From the NCBI RefSeq assembly GCF_006716905.1, contig NZ_VFPV01000001.1, positions 1,552,001-1,616,000 of the forward strand: a stretch of DNA of 64,000 nt, read 5' to 3'. The notes beneath the pieces were generated by a model. The model worked only from the letters and a program-made list of their open reading frames with translations, had not been told where the DNA came from and searched no databases. Both the position numbers and the translations under genes were made by a program. This document shows positions 9,510 through 17,405 of the stretch, piece by piece. This stretch comes from Acidovorax temperans (GTDB lineage: Bacteria; Pseudomonadota; Gammaproteobacteria; Burkholderiales; Burkholderiaceae_C). Position 1 is the first letter of the stretch. Every line of letters starts with the position of its first letter.

Positions 9510-10384
9510 CAATTGGCAGGGACGCTGTCGTCCACCCGCGACACCTTGAACCAGCGCACCGCGCCGCCTTTGGTGTGGAGCACGACAAAGTGCAGCCCGC
9601 ACAACTGCAGATGCTCGCCACGCTTGGGCACCCGGCCCATTTCATGCGCGATGAGCCCGCCGATGGTGTCAAAGTCCTCGCCCGGCGCACTGCCTTGGAT
9701 GGGCACCCCGAATGCTTCGGAGACCCGATCGATGGGCGTGTCGCCACTCACACGGTAGGTCTTGTCGGCCAGACCAAAAATGTCGCCCGACTCTTCTGCA
9801 ATGTCGAATTCGTCTTCGATTTCGCCCACGATCTGTTCGAGCACGTCCTCGATGGTGACCAGGCCCGCCACGCGACCAAACTCGTCGATCACGATGGCCA
9901 GGTGATTGCGGTTGCCTCGGAATTCACGCAACAGATCGTTCAGGCCCTTGCTCTCGGGCACAAACACGGCAGGCCGGATCAGCGTGCGGATGTGGAGATC
10001 TGGGGACCGCTGCAGCTTGAGCAGGTCCTTGGCCATCAGGATGCCGATGATGTTTTCGCGCTCCCCCTGGAACACCGGAAAGCGCGAGTGGCCGGCATCA
10101 ATCACCGAACGCAGCAGTGCATGGGGCGTCTCATCGATGTCGATCATGTCCATGCGCGGAGATGCCACCATGACATCGCCAGCGGTCATGTCGGCCATGC
10201 GAATCACGCGCTCGATCATCACGCGCGAGTCAGCGCCGATTACCTGGTTGTCTTCGGCTTCCGCCAGGGTTTCGATGAGTTCTTCTGCAGAGTCGGGGCC
10301 GGGGTGAATGAACTCGGCCACTTTTTGCAGAAAGCTGCGCTTGTCTTCTTTTTCAGGCAAACGATCGGGGTGTGGATCGGACAC
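9509..10384 (-). CDS. corC: CBS-domain transporter-associated protein CorC (HlyC/CorC family, YbeX-like)
   Basis: Soluble CorC/YbeX-type protein with paired CBS domains and a C-terminal CorC_HlyC domain; linked in the family to Mg2+/Co2+ efflux and ribosome metabolism. I choose the GTG read from 10384 (VSDPHPDRLPEKEDK), giving 291 residues, the same as E. coli CorC, because a promoter-like pair lies just upstream. The longer frame from a TTG at 10465 would begin ahead of that promoter. CBS motifs start at VMVASPRMDMIDIDETP and the C-terminus carries GLIAHEMGRVPKRGE. The stop overlaps the lnt start by one base, the usual corC-lnt coupling. Confidence 0.92.
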   Translation of the reverse strand: MSDPHPDRLPEKEDKRSFLQKVAEFIHPGPDSAEELIETLAEAEDNQVIGADSRVMIERVIRMADMTAGDVMVASPRMDMIDIDETPHALLRSVIDAGHSRFPVFQGERENIIGILMAKDLLKLQRSPDLHIRTLIRPAVFVPESKGLNDLLREFRGNRNHLAIVIDEFGRVAGLVTIEDVLEQIVGEIEDEFDIAEESGDIFGLADKTYRVSGDTPIDRVSEAFGVPIQGSAPGEDFDTIGGLIAHEMGRVPKRGEHLQLCGLHFVVLHTKGGAVRWFKVSRVDDSVPAN

Positions 10385-10427
10385 TGTCGTGGATTGCAGG
10401 ACTTGCAGTTGTGGTGGACAGGGCCCA

Positions 10428-10455
10428 AGGATAGCGGATTGTCTTGACAAGACAA
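10428..10455 (-). promoter_or_regulatory. Candidate corC-lnt promoter overlapping a palindrome
   Basis: On the minus strand TTGTCT (10455-10450) and TATCCT (10433-10428) are spaced 16 bp, as a sigma-70 -35/-10 pair. The -35 lies inside the palindrome TTGTCTTG-A-CAAGACAA (10439-10455), so a dimeric regulator bound there could block or aid RNA polymerase. The start site would fall about 35 bp before the GTG at 10384. Confidence 0.45.
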
Positions 10456-10487
10456 CGCCCGGCAATGCACCACTGCAGTACCGGGCG
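10456..10487 (-). terminator. Hairpin after the GNAT gene
   Basis: CGCCCGG (10456-10462) pairs with CCGGGCG (10481-10487) around an 18-nt loop, 15 bp beyond the GNAT stop. On the minus strand it is followed by TTGTCTTGT, only moderately T-rich, so termination strength is doubtful. Confidence 0.4.
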
Positions 10488-10501
10488 GGGGCTGTGCCGG
10501 C

Positions 10502-11140
10502 TTACTCTGCCGACTGGTGCCGCGCGTGCTGCACGCCACGGCGCACTTCTTGCACGCCGGCCAGGAAGTCCCAGAACTGCTTGGCCTGCTTCTTGACCTG
10601 GTAGTCCACCTCGGCGAACTGCTGCTCCACCATTTCGGTCATGCGGGTGTCGAAGTTGGCCGGGGGAATCTGCAGATACGCCTCTGACTCGGAGCCATCG
10701 CGGTGCACTGTGGCACCAGCGTTGCGCGCAATCTTCAGCATGGCCGTGTTTTCAGACAGGGCGTGGATGAAGACCATGTTCACACCAGCGTTGCGGGCGT
10801 GCATGACAGCACGCTCGAACAGGCGGTTGCCGAAACCACGGCCACGGGCATGCTTGAGCACCGAGACGCCGAACTCGGCGCAGTGCTTGTGCTCAGGGTG
10901 CTCGGAGAAAGCCAGGTGGGCCATGGCAATCAGCTCCAGGCGGCGGTTGTAGATGCCGAAGATTTCGTCGCGGCTGAAGTCGAGCTGCTCTGCATAGCGG
11001 CGGATCTGCTCGTCATTGGCGGCATAGCCAAAGCGCAGGTAGCGGTCAGCGGGCTCCAGTTTGAGCAAATGGGCGGTGATGCGCTCGCGGGAAGACGGGC
11101 CCAGAGAGCGAATGGGGACCATCAGGGGCGTGGAAGGCAT
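10502..11140 (-). CDS. GNAT family N-acetyltransferase
   Basis: Acetyl-CoA-dependent N-acetyltransferase fold of 212 residues; substrate unknown. The start MPSTPLMVPIRSLG at 11140 is preceded by a strong Shine-Dalgarno (AAGGAGG, 5-6 nt), which rules out the longer open frame. The acetyl-CoA loop appears as LKHARGRGFGNRLFERAVMHARN, preceded by a beta-strand AEFGVSV and followed by NMVFIHALSENTAMLKIARNAGA. The C-terminal tail after residue ~165 is helical and charged (EMVEQQFAEVDYQVKKQAKQ). The gene stands alone between corC and the Lrp-type regulator. Confidence 0.85.
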   Translation of the reverse strand: MPSTPLMVPIRSLGPSSRERITAHLLKLEPADRYLRFGYAANDEQIRRYAEQLDFSRDEIFGIYNRRLELIAMAHLAFSEHPEHKHCAEFGVSVLKHARGRGFGNRLFERAVMHARNAGVNMVFIHALSENTAMLKIARNAGATVHRDGSESEAYLQIPPANFDTRMTEMVEQQFAEVDYQVKKQAKQFWDFLAGVQEVRRGVQHARHQSAE

Positions 11141-11463
11141 AGCAGCCTCCTTCAAAGAATGACTGTTACGGGTGCGCAGCATGCCAGTGCTGGCGTGCCA
11201 GGATGCCTTGAGCAGGGCTTTGGTAGCGATCATGGGCTGAACTTTAAGGGTTTTCCCTGATAATTTCCAGCACTTTGTTGCAACGCAGCAAAAAACCCAC
11301 CCAGGACGCTTGGCCGCCAGCGGACTTTGCCACTGATCGGGTGCTGCCACAGCAGCCGAAGCACCTTAACGGCCCAGACACCCACTTTCAAGACAGGGTT
11401 TTCTCTACGCCCCAGCGGCGCTGACAGGGGTGGCGAAGTCCCGTGACTTCGCGCCCCGATCCA
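11141..11463. other. Intergenic region between the GNAT gene and the Lrp-type gene
   Basis: 323 bp with no supported gene. It should hold the promoter of the leftward GNAT gene; a TTGCAA / TATCAG pair near 11250-11280 has poor 15-bp spacing. The stem-loop at 11433-11452 lies beyond the Lrp-type stop. Nothing else stands out. Confidence 0.6.
11433..11452 (-). terminator. Stem-loop downstream of the Lrp-type regulator
   Basis: GCGAAGTC (11433-11440) and GACTTCGC (11445-11452) form an 8-bp stem with a CCGT tetraloop, extended by GGGG/CCCC across a small internal loop. It lies 11 bp beyond the stop at 11464. There is no U-tract, so it may act as an RNA 3' stabiliser or a weak terminator. Confidence 0.4.
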
Positions 11464-11946
11464 TCACACAGGCAGCGCCGTCGTAGCCTTGACGCTGTCC
11501 AGCACAAAGCTGGTTTTGCAATCCTGCACGCTGGGGTGTTTGAGCAAGGTGTCCATGATGAAACGGCTGTAGTGGGCCATGTCGGCCACCACCACGCGCA
11601 GCAGGTAATCCATCTCGCCCGTGAGCGAAGAGCATTCCACCACCTCTGGCCAGGTCTGCACGCTGGCGCGGAACACATCCATGGGGTTGCGCTTGTGGCT
11701 CTCGGTGTGCTTTTCCAGGCGCACGTTCAAGTAAGCAATGAGCCCCAGTCCCACGGCTTCGGGCTTGACGAGCGCCACGTAACGGTCGATCACACCCGCT
11801 TCCTCCAGCCGCTTGACGCGGCGCAGCACCGCGCTGGGCGACAGCCCAATGGCCGCACCGATCACGTCATAAGTCTCACGGCCGTTCTTTTGCAGGCATC
11901 GCAAGATGGCCTTGTCGAGCTTGTCGAGTGCGTCTGGGGTGGTCAT
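11464..11946 (-). CDS. Lrp/AsnC family transcriptional regulator
   Basis: Feast/famine-type DNA-binding regulator of 160 residues. An N-terminal winged HTH (LDKLDKAILRCLQKNGRETY, then IGLSPSAVLRRVKRLEEAGVI) is followed by a C-terminal RAM ligand-binding domain (LIAYLNVRLEKH... VVECSSLTGEMDYLLRVVVADM). The start MTTPDALDK at 11946 fits the family; 44 upstream codons do not. It faces away from the lipase/hpd/phhA block. Lrp-type proteins often control amino-acid genes, so the nearby aromatic catabolism genes are candidate targets, by proximity only. An inverted repeat 22 bp upstream may mediate autoregulation. Confidence 0.92.
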   Translation of the reverse strand: MTTPDALDKLDKAILRCLQKNGRETYDVIGAAIGLSPSAVLRRVKRLEEAGVIDRYVALVKPEAVGLGLIAYLNVRLEKHTESHKRNPMDVFRASVQTWPEVVECSSLTGEMDYLLRVVVADMAHYSRFIMDTLLKHPSVQDCKTSFVLDSVKATTALPV

Positions 11947-11967
11947 GGCGCAAGATTTTATGAACGA

Positions 11968-11991
11968 AAAGCACCTAAACGCAGGTGTTTT
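11968..11991. promoter_or_regulatory. Inverted repeat upstream of the Lrp-type gene (possible autoregulatory site)
   Basis: AAAGCACCT (11968-11976) and AGGTGTTTT (11983-11991) are inverted with one mismatch around AAACGC. It sits 22 bp ahead of the Lrp-type start, where autoregulation by this family commonly acts. The assignment is inferred from position. Confidence 0.35.
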
Positions 11992-12048
11992 CTCTTCACG
12001 GGTATGTCCTGATGGTGGGGAGCGGGCGGCGCCAGAACAATGGCTCTC

Positions 12049-12076
12049 GCAAAAATGAACGCCCGTTCTTTTTTGC
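12049..12076. promoter_or_regulatory. 28-bp near-perfect palindrome between the Lrp-type gene and the lipase
   Basis: GCAAAAATGAACG (12049-12061) and CGTTCTTTTTTGC (12064-12076) are inverted complements with a single mismatch around a CC centre. The two-base centre favours a protein operator rather than an RNA hairpin. It is 103 bp from the regulator start and 140 bp from lipA. Another ATGAACGAAAAG lies at 11960-11971, sharing TGAACG. Confidence 0.45.
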
Positions 12077-12215
12077 AATTGCAGCTTTGCGCGGTTGGAA
12101 GCAGGTTCGACGCCAAGGCACTGCAGTACTGCTCAATGCCTGGCTGGCGGAGAGGGAGCGGAGGCTCTGCCGGAAGGTGTGAGTAGCGTCAAACAACATC
12201 ACAACGGAGACAACC

Positions 12216-13154
12216 ATGACTGGAATCTTTGGACGCTTCATCAAGGGCCTGGCCATCGCGGTGCCCACCGCCCTGCTGCTTGTGGGCCCACCAGCCCAGG
12301 CGCAGACCGGGTACACCGCTACCCGGCATCCCATCGTGCTGGTGCACGGGCTTTTCGGTTTTGACTCGGTACTCGGCATCGACTACTTCTATGGCATTCC
12401 CGATGCGCTTCGCCAAAGCGGCGCCAAGGTGTATGTGGCGCAGGTGTCCGCAGCCAACAGCACCGAGGTGCGGGGCGAGCAGTTGCTGGCCCAGGTGAAA
12501 AACATCCTGGCCCTGTCGGGGGCCAGCAAGGTCAACCTGATCGGCCACTCGCATGGCGGCCCCACCATTCGCTATGTGGCGGGCGTGGCGCCCCAGCTCG
12601 TGGCATCGGCCACCTCGGTGGCAGGCGTGAACCGGGGCTCTCGCGTGGCAGACATCGTGCGCGGCGTGGCGCCTGCAGGGTCGGTCAGCGAAACGGTAGC
12701 GAACACCGCCGCCACCGCGCTGGTCGGCATGATCAATCTGCTCTCTGGCGGCACAGGCTTGCCACAGATGCCCACCGCAGCGCTGGATTCCCTCACCACC
12801 CAAGGCTCCGCCAAGTTCAACCAGAAATTTCCTCAAGGCATCCCCGCGGACTGCGGCAACGGTGCTGAACTGGTCAGCGGCGTGCGCTACTACTCATGGA
12901 CGGGCACCAAAACAGCCACCAACCTGCTCGACCCCAGCGACGCCTTTCTGGTCACCCTGGGCTGGACGTTTGGTGAGGCCAATGACGGGCTGGTGTCGGC
13001 GTGCTCGTCCCGCCTGGGCAAGCATTTGGGCGACTACCGCCAGAACCATCTGGACGAAGTGAACCAGATGGTGGGGCTACGAGACTGGTTCTCTGCAGAC
13101 CCTGTCACGCTGTACCGCCAGCACGCCAACCGCCTGCAAAAAGCGGGTTTGTGA
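12216..13154 (+). CDS. lipA: Secreted triacylglycerol lipase (family I, foldase-dependent)
   Basis: Extracellular lipase of 312 residues, type II secretion type. The signal peptide MTGIFGRFIKGLAIAVPTAL continues to a cleavage site near AQA|QT. HPIVLVHGLFGFD is the oxyanion region; the nucleophile Ser is in LIGHSHGG; the catalytic Asp is probably in ANDGLVSACS and the His in NHLDEVNQM. Two cysteines (DCGNG and SACSS) match the conserved disulfide of Pseudomonas/Burkholderia lipases. The start follows AACGGAGA. The lipase-specific foldase gene follows 13 bp downstream. Confidence 0.93.
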   Translation: MTGIFGRFIKGLAIAVPTALLLVGPPAQAQTGYTATRHPIVLVHGLFGFDSVLGIDYFYGIPDALRQSGAKVYVAQVSAANSTEVRGEQLLAQVKNILALSGASKVNLIGHSHGGPTIRYVAGVAPQLVASATSVAGVNRGSRVADIVRGVAPAGSVSETVANTAATALVGMINLLSGGTGLPQMPTAALDSLTTQGSAKFNQKFPQGIPADCGNGAELVSGVRYYSWTGTKTATNLLDPSDAFLVTLGWTFGEANDGLVSACSSRLGKHLGDYRQNHLDEVNQMVGLRDWFSADPVTLYRQHANRLQKAGL

Positions 13155-13167
13155 AGGGCATGCGCGC

Positions 13168-14127
13168 ATGACCTCACCTTCACCCTGGCGTGCGCGCATC
13201 TCTGCCGTGGCGGGCGGGGGCGCCGCGCTGACCGCAGCGCTGATCGTTCTTTGGCTGGTGGGGCGGGCCGACCCGCCGCCTGGCTTGCCAAGTGGCGGAA
13301 GCGCGTTGACTCGCACGGCCACCGCACCGAGCGCGAGCGGCGTACCGCCGACGACGACCCGTTTGCCGGTGGACCCGCACACCGCAGCCGACCCCTTCCT
13401 CACCCCGGACCTGCGCTACCAGATCGAAGCCATGCAGCTGGACGCGGGCGACGCCACCACACCTGAGGAGCTCAAGCTCCGGCTCAGCCAGCTTGTGCGC
13501 AAACACTTTGGCGCCGATCTGGCCACCCGGGCGCTGGCCCTGGCGGAGCGCTACGTGGACTACCGCGTGGCCCTGGGCACGCTGAAAGCCCCCAGGCCGG
13601 ACGACCCCACGGCGCTGCGCAACAGCCTGAACGCACGCGAACGTCTTCGCGAGCGCTACTTCGCCCCGGAAGAACACGAGGCCCTGTTTGCGCGCGAATC
13701 AGCGCTGGACCGTTACACCCTGGCCCGCCTCGAAATCCAGCACAACACAGGGCTCACCGCAGAAGAAAAAGCCCGCGCACTCAAAGACGCCGAGACAGAA
13801 CTGCCGCCAGAGCAGCGGGCAGACCGCGCCCATGCCGCGGCCCACCTGGGCGCCGCGGTACAAACGCAAGACTTTGAAACGCGCGGCGTGGACGATCGCA
13901 CCCGCTACCAGCTGCGCAGCGCCACTTACGGCACCGACGCCGCCCAAGCCCTGGCGCGCCTGGACCATGAAGAGCGCGCCTGGAACCAAAAACTGGACGA
14001 CTACGCCGCTGCCAAGGCCCAGGCCCATGACCCCGGCCAGATGCAGGCACTGCGCGAACGGCTGTTCACCCCCCAGGAACAACTGCGGCTGGAAGCGGCC
14101 TTGGCGCTGCGGCAATCACAGCACTGA
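13168..14127 (+). CDS. lifO: Lipase-specific foldase (lipase secretion chaperone)
   Basis: Inner-membrane-anchored steric chaperone that folds the neighbouring lipase in the periplasm. The 319 residues begin with a single membrane anchor (about residues 10-32), then a Pro/Ala/Thr-rich linker and an all-helical, Glu/Arg/Ala-rich domain of repeated helices typical of Lif. The usual RxxFDY motif is not visible: the equivalent place reads [16 protein letters not shown]. Identity rests on helical architecture plus the lipase immediately upstream. It is co-transcribed with lipA (13 bp gap). Confidence 0.87.
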   Translation: MTSPSPWRARISAVAGGGAALTAALIVLWLVGRADPPPGLPSGGSALTRTATAPSASGVPPTTTRLPVDPHTAADPFLTPDLRYQIEAMQLDAGDATTPEELKLRLSQLVRKHFGADLATRALALAERYVDYRVALGTLKAPRPDDPTALRNSLNARERLRERYFAPEEHEALFARESALDRYTLARLEIQHNTGLTAEEKARALKDAETELPPEQRADRAHAAAHLGAAVQTQDFETRGVDDRTRYQLRSATYGTDAAQALARLDHEERAWNQKLDDYAAAKAQAHDPGQMQALRERLFTPQEQLRLEAALALRQSQH

Positions 14128-14221
14128 CATTGCACAATCGCAAAACACTGCGCGCCGCATTGATCACGCGCAATATTCATGCATTCGCGCAAACAATCTG
14201 CGCCCAGAACGCCGAAATCGT

Positions 14222-14256
14222 GATGAATGGCGCGCCTACAGTGCGTGACATTCATC
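14222..14256 (+). promoter_or_regulatory. hpd: Inverted repeat GATGAATG...CATTCATC ahead of hpd
   Basis: GATGAATG (14222-14229) and CATTCATC (14249-14256) form a perfect 8-bp inverted repeat with a 19-bp spacer, ending 17 bp before the hpd ATG. The centres lie 27 bp apart. Position suggests an operator controlling hpd-phhA; the regulator is unknown, and the nearby Lrp-type protein is only one candidate. Confidence 0.45.
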
Positions 14257-14273
14257 AATTTTTTGGAGACACC

Positions 14274-15395
14274 ATGAACGCCGCCCTGCCCGCCCAAGCC
14301 CTGAAAGAAACCGCCGCGTGGGACAACCCCATGGGCCTGATGGGCTTCGAGTTCGTCGAGTTCACCTCGCCCCAGCCCGGTGTGCTGGAAGCCGTGTTTG
14401 AAAAGCTGGGCTTCACGCTGGTGGCCAAGCACCGCTCCAAGGACGTGGTGCTGTACCGCCAGAACGGCATCAACTTCATCCTGAACCGCGAGCCCCACAG
14501 CCAGGCGGCGTACTTTGGCGCCGAGCATGGCCCCTCGGCCTGCGGCCTGGCCTTCCGCGTGAAGGATGCGCACAAGGCCTACAACCGCGCGCTAGAGTTG
14601 GGCGCTCAGCCCATCGAAATCCCCACCGGCCCCATGGAACTGCGCCTGCCCGCCATCAAGGGCATTGGTGGCGCGCCGCTGTATCTGATCGACCGCTTTG
14701 AAGACGGCAAGTCCATCTACGACATCGACTTCGAATTCATCGAAGGCGTGGACCGCCGCCCCGTGGGCCATGGCCTGAATGAAATCGACCACCTCACGCA
14801 CAACGTGTACCGCGGTCGCATGGGCTTCTGGGCCAACTTCTACGAGAAGCTGTTCAACTTCCGCGAGATCCGCTACTTCGACATCCAGGGCGAATACACC
14901 GGTCTGACGTCCAAGGCCATGACGGCGCCCGACGGCAAGATCCGCATCCCGCTGAACGAAGAGTCCAAGCAGGGCGGCGGTCAGATCGAAGAATTCTTGA
15001 TGCAGTTCAACGGCGAAGGCATTCAGCACATCGCGCTGATCTGCGACAACCTGCTGGAAGTGGTGGACAAGCTGGGCATGGCGGGTGTGCCACTGGCCAC
15101 CGCCCCCAACGACGTGTACTACGAAATGCTGGACACCCGCCTGCCCGGCCACGGCCAGCCTGTGCCGGAGCTGCAGTCGCGCGGCATCTTGCTGGACGGC
15201 ACCACCGCTGACGGCACGCCCCGCCTGCTGCTGCAGATCTTCTCCACGCCCATGCTGGGCCCGGTGTTCTTTGAATTCATCCAGCGCGAAGGCGACTACC
15301 GCGACGGTTTTGGCGAGGGCAACTTCAAGGCGCTGTTCGAGTCGCTGGAGCGCGACCAGATCCGCCGTGGCGTGCTTGCCGCCGACAAGGCCTGA
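14274..15395 (+). CDS. hpd: 4-hydroxyphenylpyruvate dioxygenase
   Basis: Fe(II) dioxygenase converting 4-hydroxyphenylpyruvate to homogentisate in tyrosine catabolism. The 373 residues start [16 protein letters not shown] after GGAGACACC; the frame stays open 48 codons upstream but that DNA carries regulatory repeats. It has a two-domain vicinal-oxygen-chelate fold, with metal ligands His173 (NEIDHLTHN), His252 ([11 protein letters not shown]) and Glu334 ([13 protein letters not shown]). It lies 17 bp ahead of phhA, so phenylalanine hydroxylation and tyrosine breakdown are probably co-expressed. No tyrosine aminotransferase or homogentisate dioxygenase is in the window. Confidence 0.96.
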   Translation: MNAALPAQALKETAAWDNPMGLMGFEFVEFTSPQPGVLEAVFEKLGFTLVAKHRSKDVVLYRQNGINFILNREPHSQAAYFGAEHGPSACGLAFRVKDAHKAYNRALELGAQPIEIPTGPMELRLPAIKGIGGAPLYLIDRFEDGKSIYDIDFEFIEGVDRRPVGHGLNEIDHLTHNVYRGRMGFWANFYEKLFNFREIRYFDIQGEYTGLTSKAMTAPDGKIRIPLNEESKQGGGQIEEFLMQFNGEGIQHIALICDNLLEVVDKLGMAGVPLATAPNDVYYEMLDTRLPGHGQPVPELQSRGILLDGTTADGTPRLLLQIFSTPMLGPVFFEFIQREGDYRDGFGEGNFKALFESLERDQIRRGVLAADKA

Positions 15396-15412
15396 CCCCG
15401 AACGGAGGCACC

Positions 15413-16255
15413 ATGGCCGTTGAACCCGTTGTCTACGGCGCCAGCGAGCGCCCACCGCGCGGCGACTATGCCCGCGCGGGCGCTGACTACACCTGCGCTC
15501 AGAACTACGCGGCCTACACCGAGGCCGACCACGACACCTACCGGCGCCTGTACGAGCGCCAGAGCCGGCTGCTGCCGGGCCTGGCAAGCCAGGCGTTCAT
15601 CGACGCCCTGCCCTCCCTGGGCGAGCGCGACCGGATCCCGCGCTTCGATGAAGTGAACGAGCGGCTTTACCGCGCCACCCGCTGGGAGCTGGTGGCCGTG
15701 CCAGGGCTGATCCCTGAGGTGCCTTTCTTCACCCTGCTGGCCAACCGCAAGTTTCCGGTCACCGACTGGATTCGCACGCCGCAGGAGTTCGACTACATCG
15801 TCGAGCCCGACATCTTCCACGACCTGTTCGGGCACGTGCCGTTGCTGTTCAACCCGGTGTTCGCAGACTATGTGCAACGCTATGGCCAGGGCGGTCTCAA
15901 GGCGCATGGGCTGGGCGCTTGCGAAATGCTCTCGCGGCTGTACTGGTACACCATCGAGTTCGGGCTGATTCGCGAAAGCGAAGGGCTGCGGGCCTATGGT
16001 GCGGGCATCCTCAGTTCGTCAGGTGAACTGCCGTACTCCGTGCAGAGCCCCGAGCCGCAACGTCTGCCGCTGCAGTTGGCGCGCACCATGCGCACCCGCT
16101 ACAAGATCGACACGTTCCAGCAAACCTACTTCGTGATCGACAGCTTCCAGCAGCTGTTTGACATGACGGCGGCAGACTTCTCGCCCATCTACCAGGCGCT
16201 GAAAGGCCAGCCCGAGTTTGCTGCGAACGAACGCGAGGAAGCCCTCACCGCATAA
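15413..16255 (+). CDS. phhA: Phenylalanine 4-monooxygenase
   Basis: Pterin-dependent aromatic amino acid hydroxylase converting phenylalanine to tyrosine. The 280 residues match single-domain bacterial PhhA, with iron ligands His136 and His141 (DIFHDLFGHVPLL) and Glu182 (YWYTIEFGL). The start follows CGGAGGCACC. It directly follows hpd, giving a phenylalanine-to-homogentisate pair. No pterin-4a-carbinolamine dehydratase (phhB) is adjacent; the SDR and FolB-like genes at 34-36 kb could contribute to a reduced pterin cofactor. Its 3' end overlaps the convergent alpha/beta hydrolase by 11 bp. Confidence 0.97.
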   Translation: MAVEPVVYGASERPPRGDYARAGADYTCAQNYAAYTEADHDTYRRLYERQSRLLPGLASQAFIDALPSLGERDRIPRFDEVNERLYRATRWELVAVPGLIPEVPFFTLLANRKFPVTDWIRTPQEFDYIVEPDIFHDLFGHVPLLFNPVFADYVQRYGQGGLKAHGLGACEMLSRLYWYTIEFGLIRESEGLRAYGAGILSSSGELPYSVQSPEPQRLPLQLARTMRTRYKIDTFQQTYFVIDSFQQLFDMTAADFSPIYQALKGQPEFAANEREEALTA

Positions 16256-17168
16256 GCGCACTCAGCTCAGGCACGGGGGTTTCCAGCTCCCGCAGGCAGG
16301 CCTGCACCACCTGGGGGCTCAGCACCATTTGCACATGGGCCACGCCGGTCACCAGCCGGTGCTGCGCCCCTGGCAAAGCCGCCACCGTGGCGGGGAACAC
16401 GATGTTGTCGCAGTTGGAATACCAGCACACAAACAGCTTCGCCCGGCTGGGCGGTTCCTGGGCCTTGAGCGCCTGCAACCAGGCACTGTTCATCCGCATC
16501 TGGCGGCCATTTTCTGTATGGCTGAAGCGGGCCAGCCAGGTGCCAGCGTGGGGTGTTCCCAGCGTCAGCACACGGTCCACGCGCGCGTCAGCCGCATAGG
16601 CGCGCAGCCAGGCCCGGGCGGCCAGGCCGCCCATGCTGTGGCAGACCAGCACGGGTGGCAAGCCGGTGGCCTCGGTCACCCGCCGCACCGCGTCATCAAT
16701 GGCTTTGGCATAGCCATCGATCGAGCCCAGCACGGGCTCCAGATTCACGGCCACATGCGCATGGCCCGCAGCGCGCAGATGTCCGAGCCAATGCAGCCAC
16801 ACGCCCCGGTTGCACATCAGGCCATGCACCAGCACCACGCCCCTGAGACCAGTAGGCTGCTCGGGCAACCAGTCGGGCGGGCTGCGCCACCACAAAGGCT
16901 GGCGCCAGCCAAAAATCAACAGGGCCGCACCCACCTCATGCCACCACGCCCGAAGCAGCTGCGCTGCGGTGGCCAAAGGCACGGCATCGCGCCGGTTGAG
17001 GCGCTGCATGAGCACCAGCTCGACAGCCAGCACCGCCGCCAGCCCCCACAGCGGCAGCAGCGCCATCAGCACCGCCCACAAGGGCTGCTGCGGCCACCAC
17101 CACACCAAACAGGCAGCGCCGTATAGCACCGCAAAGAGCAGGAAAGTTGTCTGAAGGCGCGCGATCAT
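16245..17168 (-). CDS. Alpha/beta-fold hydrolase with N-terminal membrane segments
   Basis: Probable membrane-anchored lipase/esterase of 307 residues. The start MIARLQTTFLLFAVLY (17168) leads into two hydrophobic stretches (about 7-27 and 33-55). The hydrolase core has the oxyanion strand RGVVLVHGLMCNRGVW, the nucleophile elbow LVCHSMGGLAARAW, a DRVLTLGTPHAGTW block and a C-terminal His region (TGVAHVQMVLSPQV). LGTPHAG resembles triacylglycerol lipases and PGAP1-like hydrolases. The substrate is unknown. It is convergent with phhA (11-bp overlap) and divergent from the acyl-CoA ligase gene. Confidence 0.8.
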   Translation of the reverse strand: MIARLQTTFLLFAVLYGAACLVWWWPQQPLWAVLMALLPLWGLAAVLAVELVLMQRLNRRDAVPLATAAQLLRAWWHEVGAALLIFGWRQPLWWRSPPDWLPEQPTGLRGVVLVHGLMCNRGVWLHWLGHLRAAGHAHVAVNLEPVLGSIDGYAKAIDDAVRRVTEATGLPPVLVCHSMGGLAARAWLRAYAADARVDRVLTLGTPHAGTWLARFSHTENGRQMRMNSAWLQALKAQEPPSRAKLFVCWYSNCDNIVFPATVAALPGAQHRLVTGVAHVQMVLSPQVVQACLRELETPVPELSALMR

Positions 17169-17405
17169 GAGAAGGGGGCACAAGACCCGATGAGACAAAG
17201 GACTATTCAAGCCGAAGCCCCTGAGTTTGCACGAAGGCCTGTGCCCGCCGCCCCCTGTGTTTGTGGGCTTTTCTGTCGCCTTTGAGACGGATATGCCCCG
17301 CACCCTAGGACAAGCCCGATAACCCCTGGCGCCCTCCACCTTCCAGAATGGGTCTGAAGCTGTTTTATCTGTCTATCCACCCACTGGCGAGCACAAGGAA
17401 AGCGC

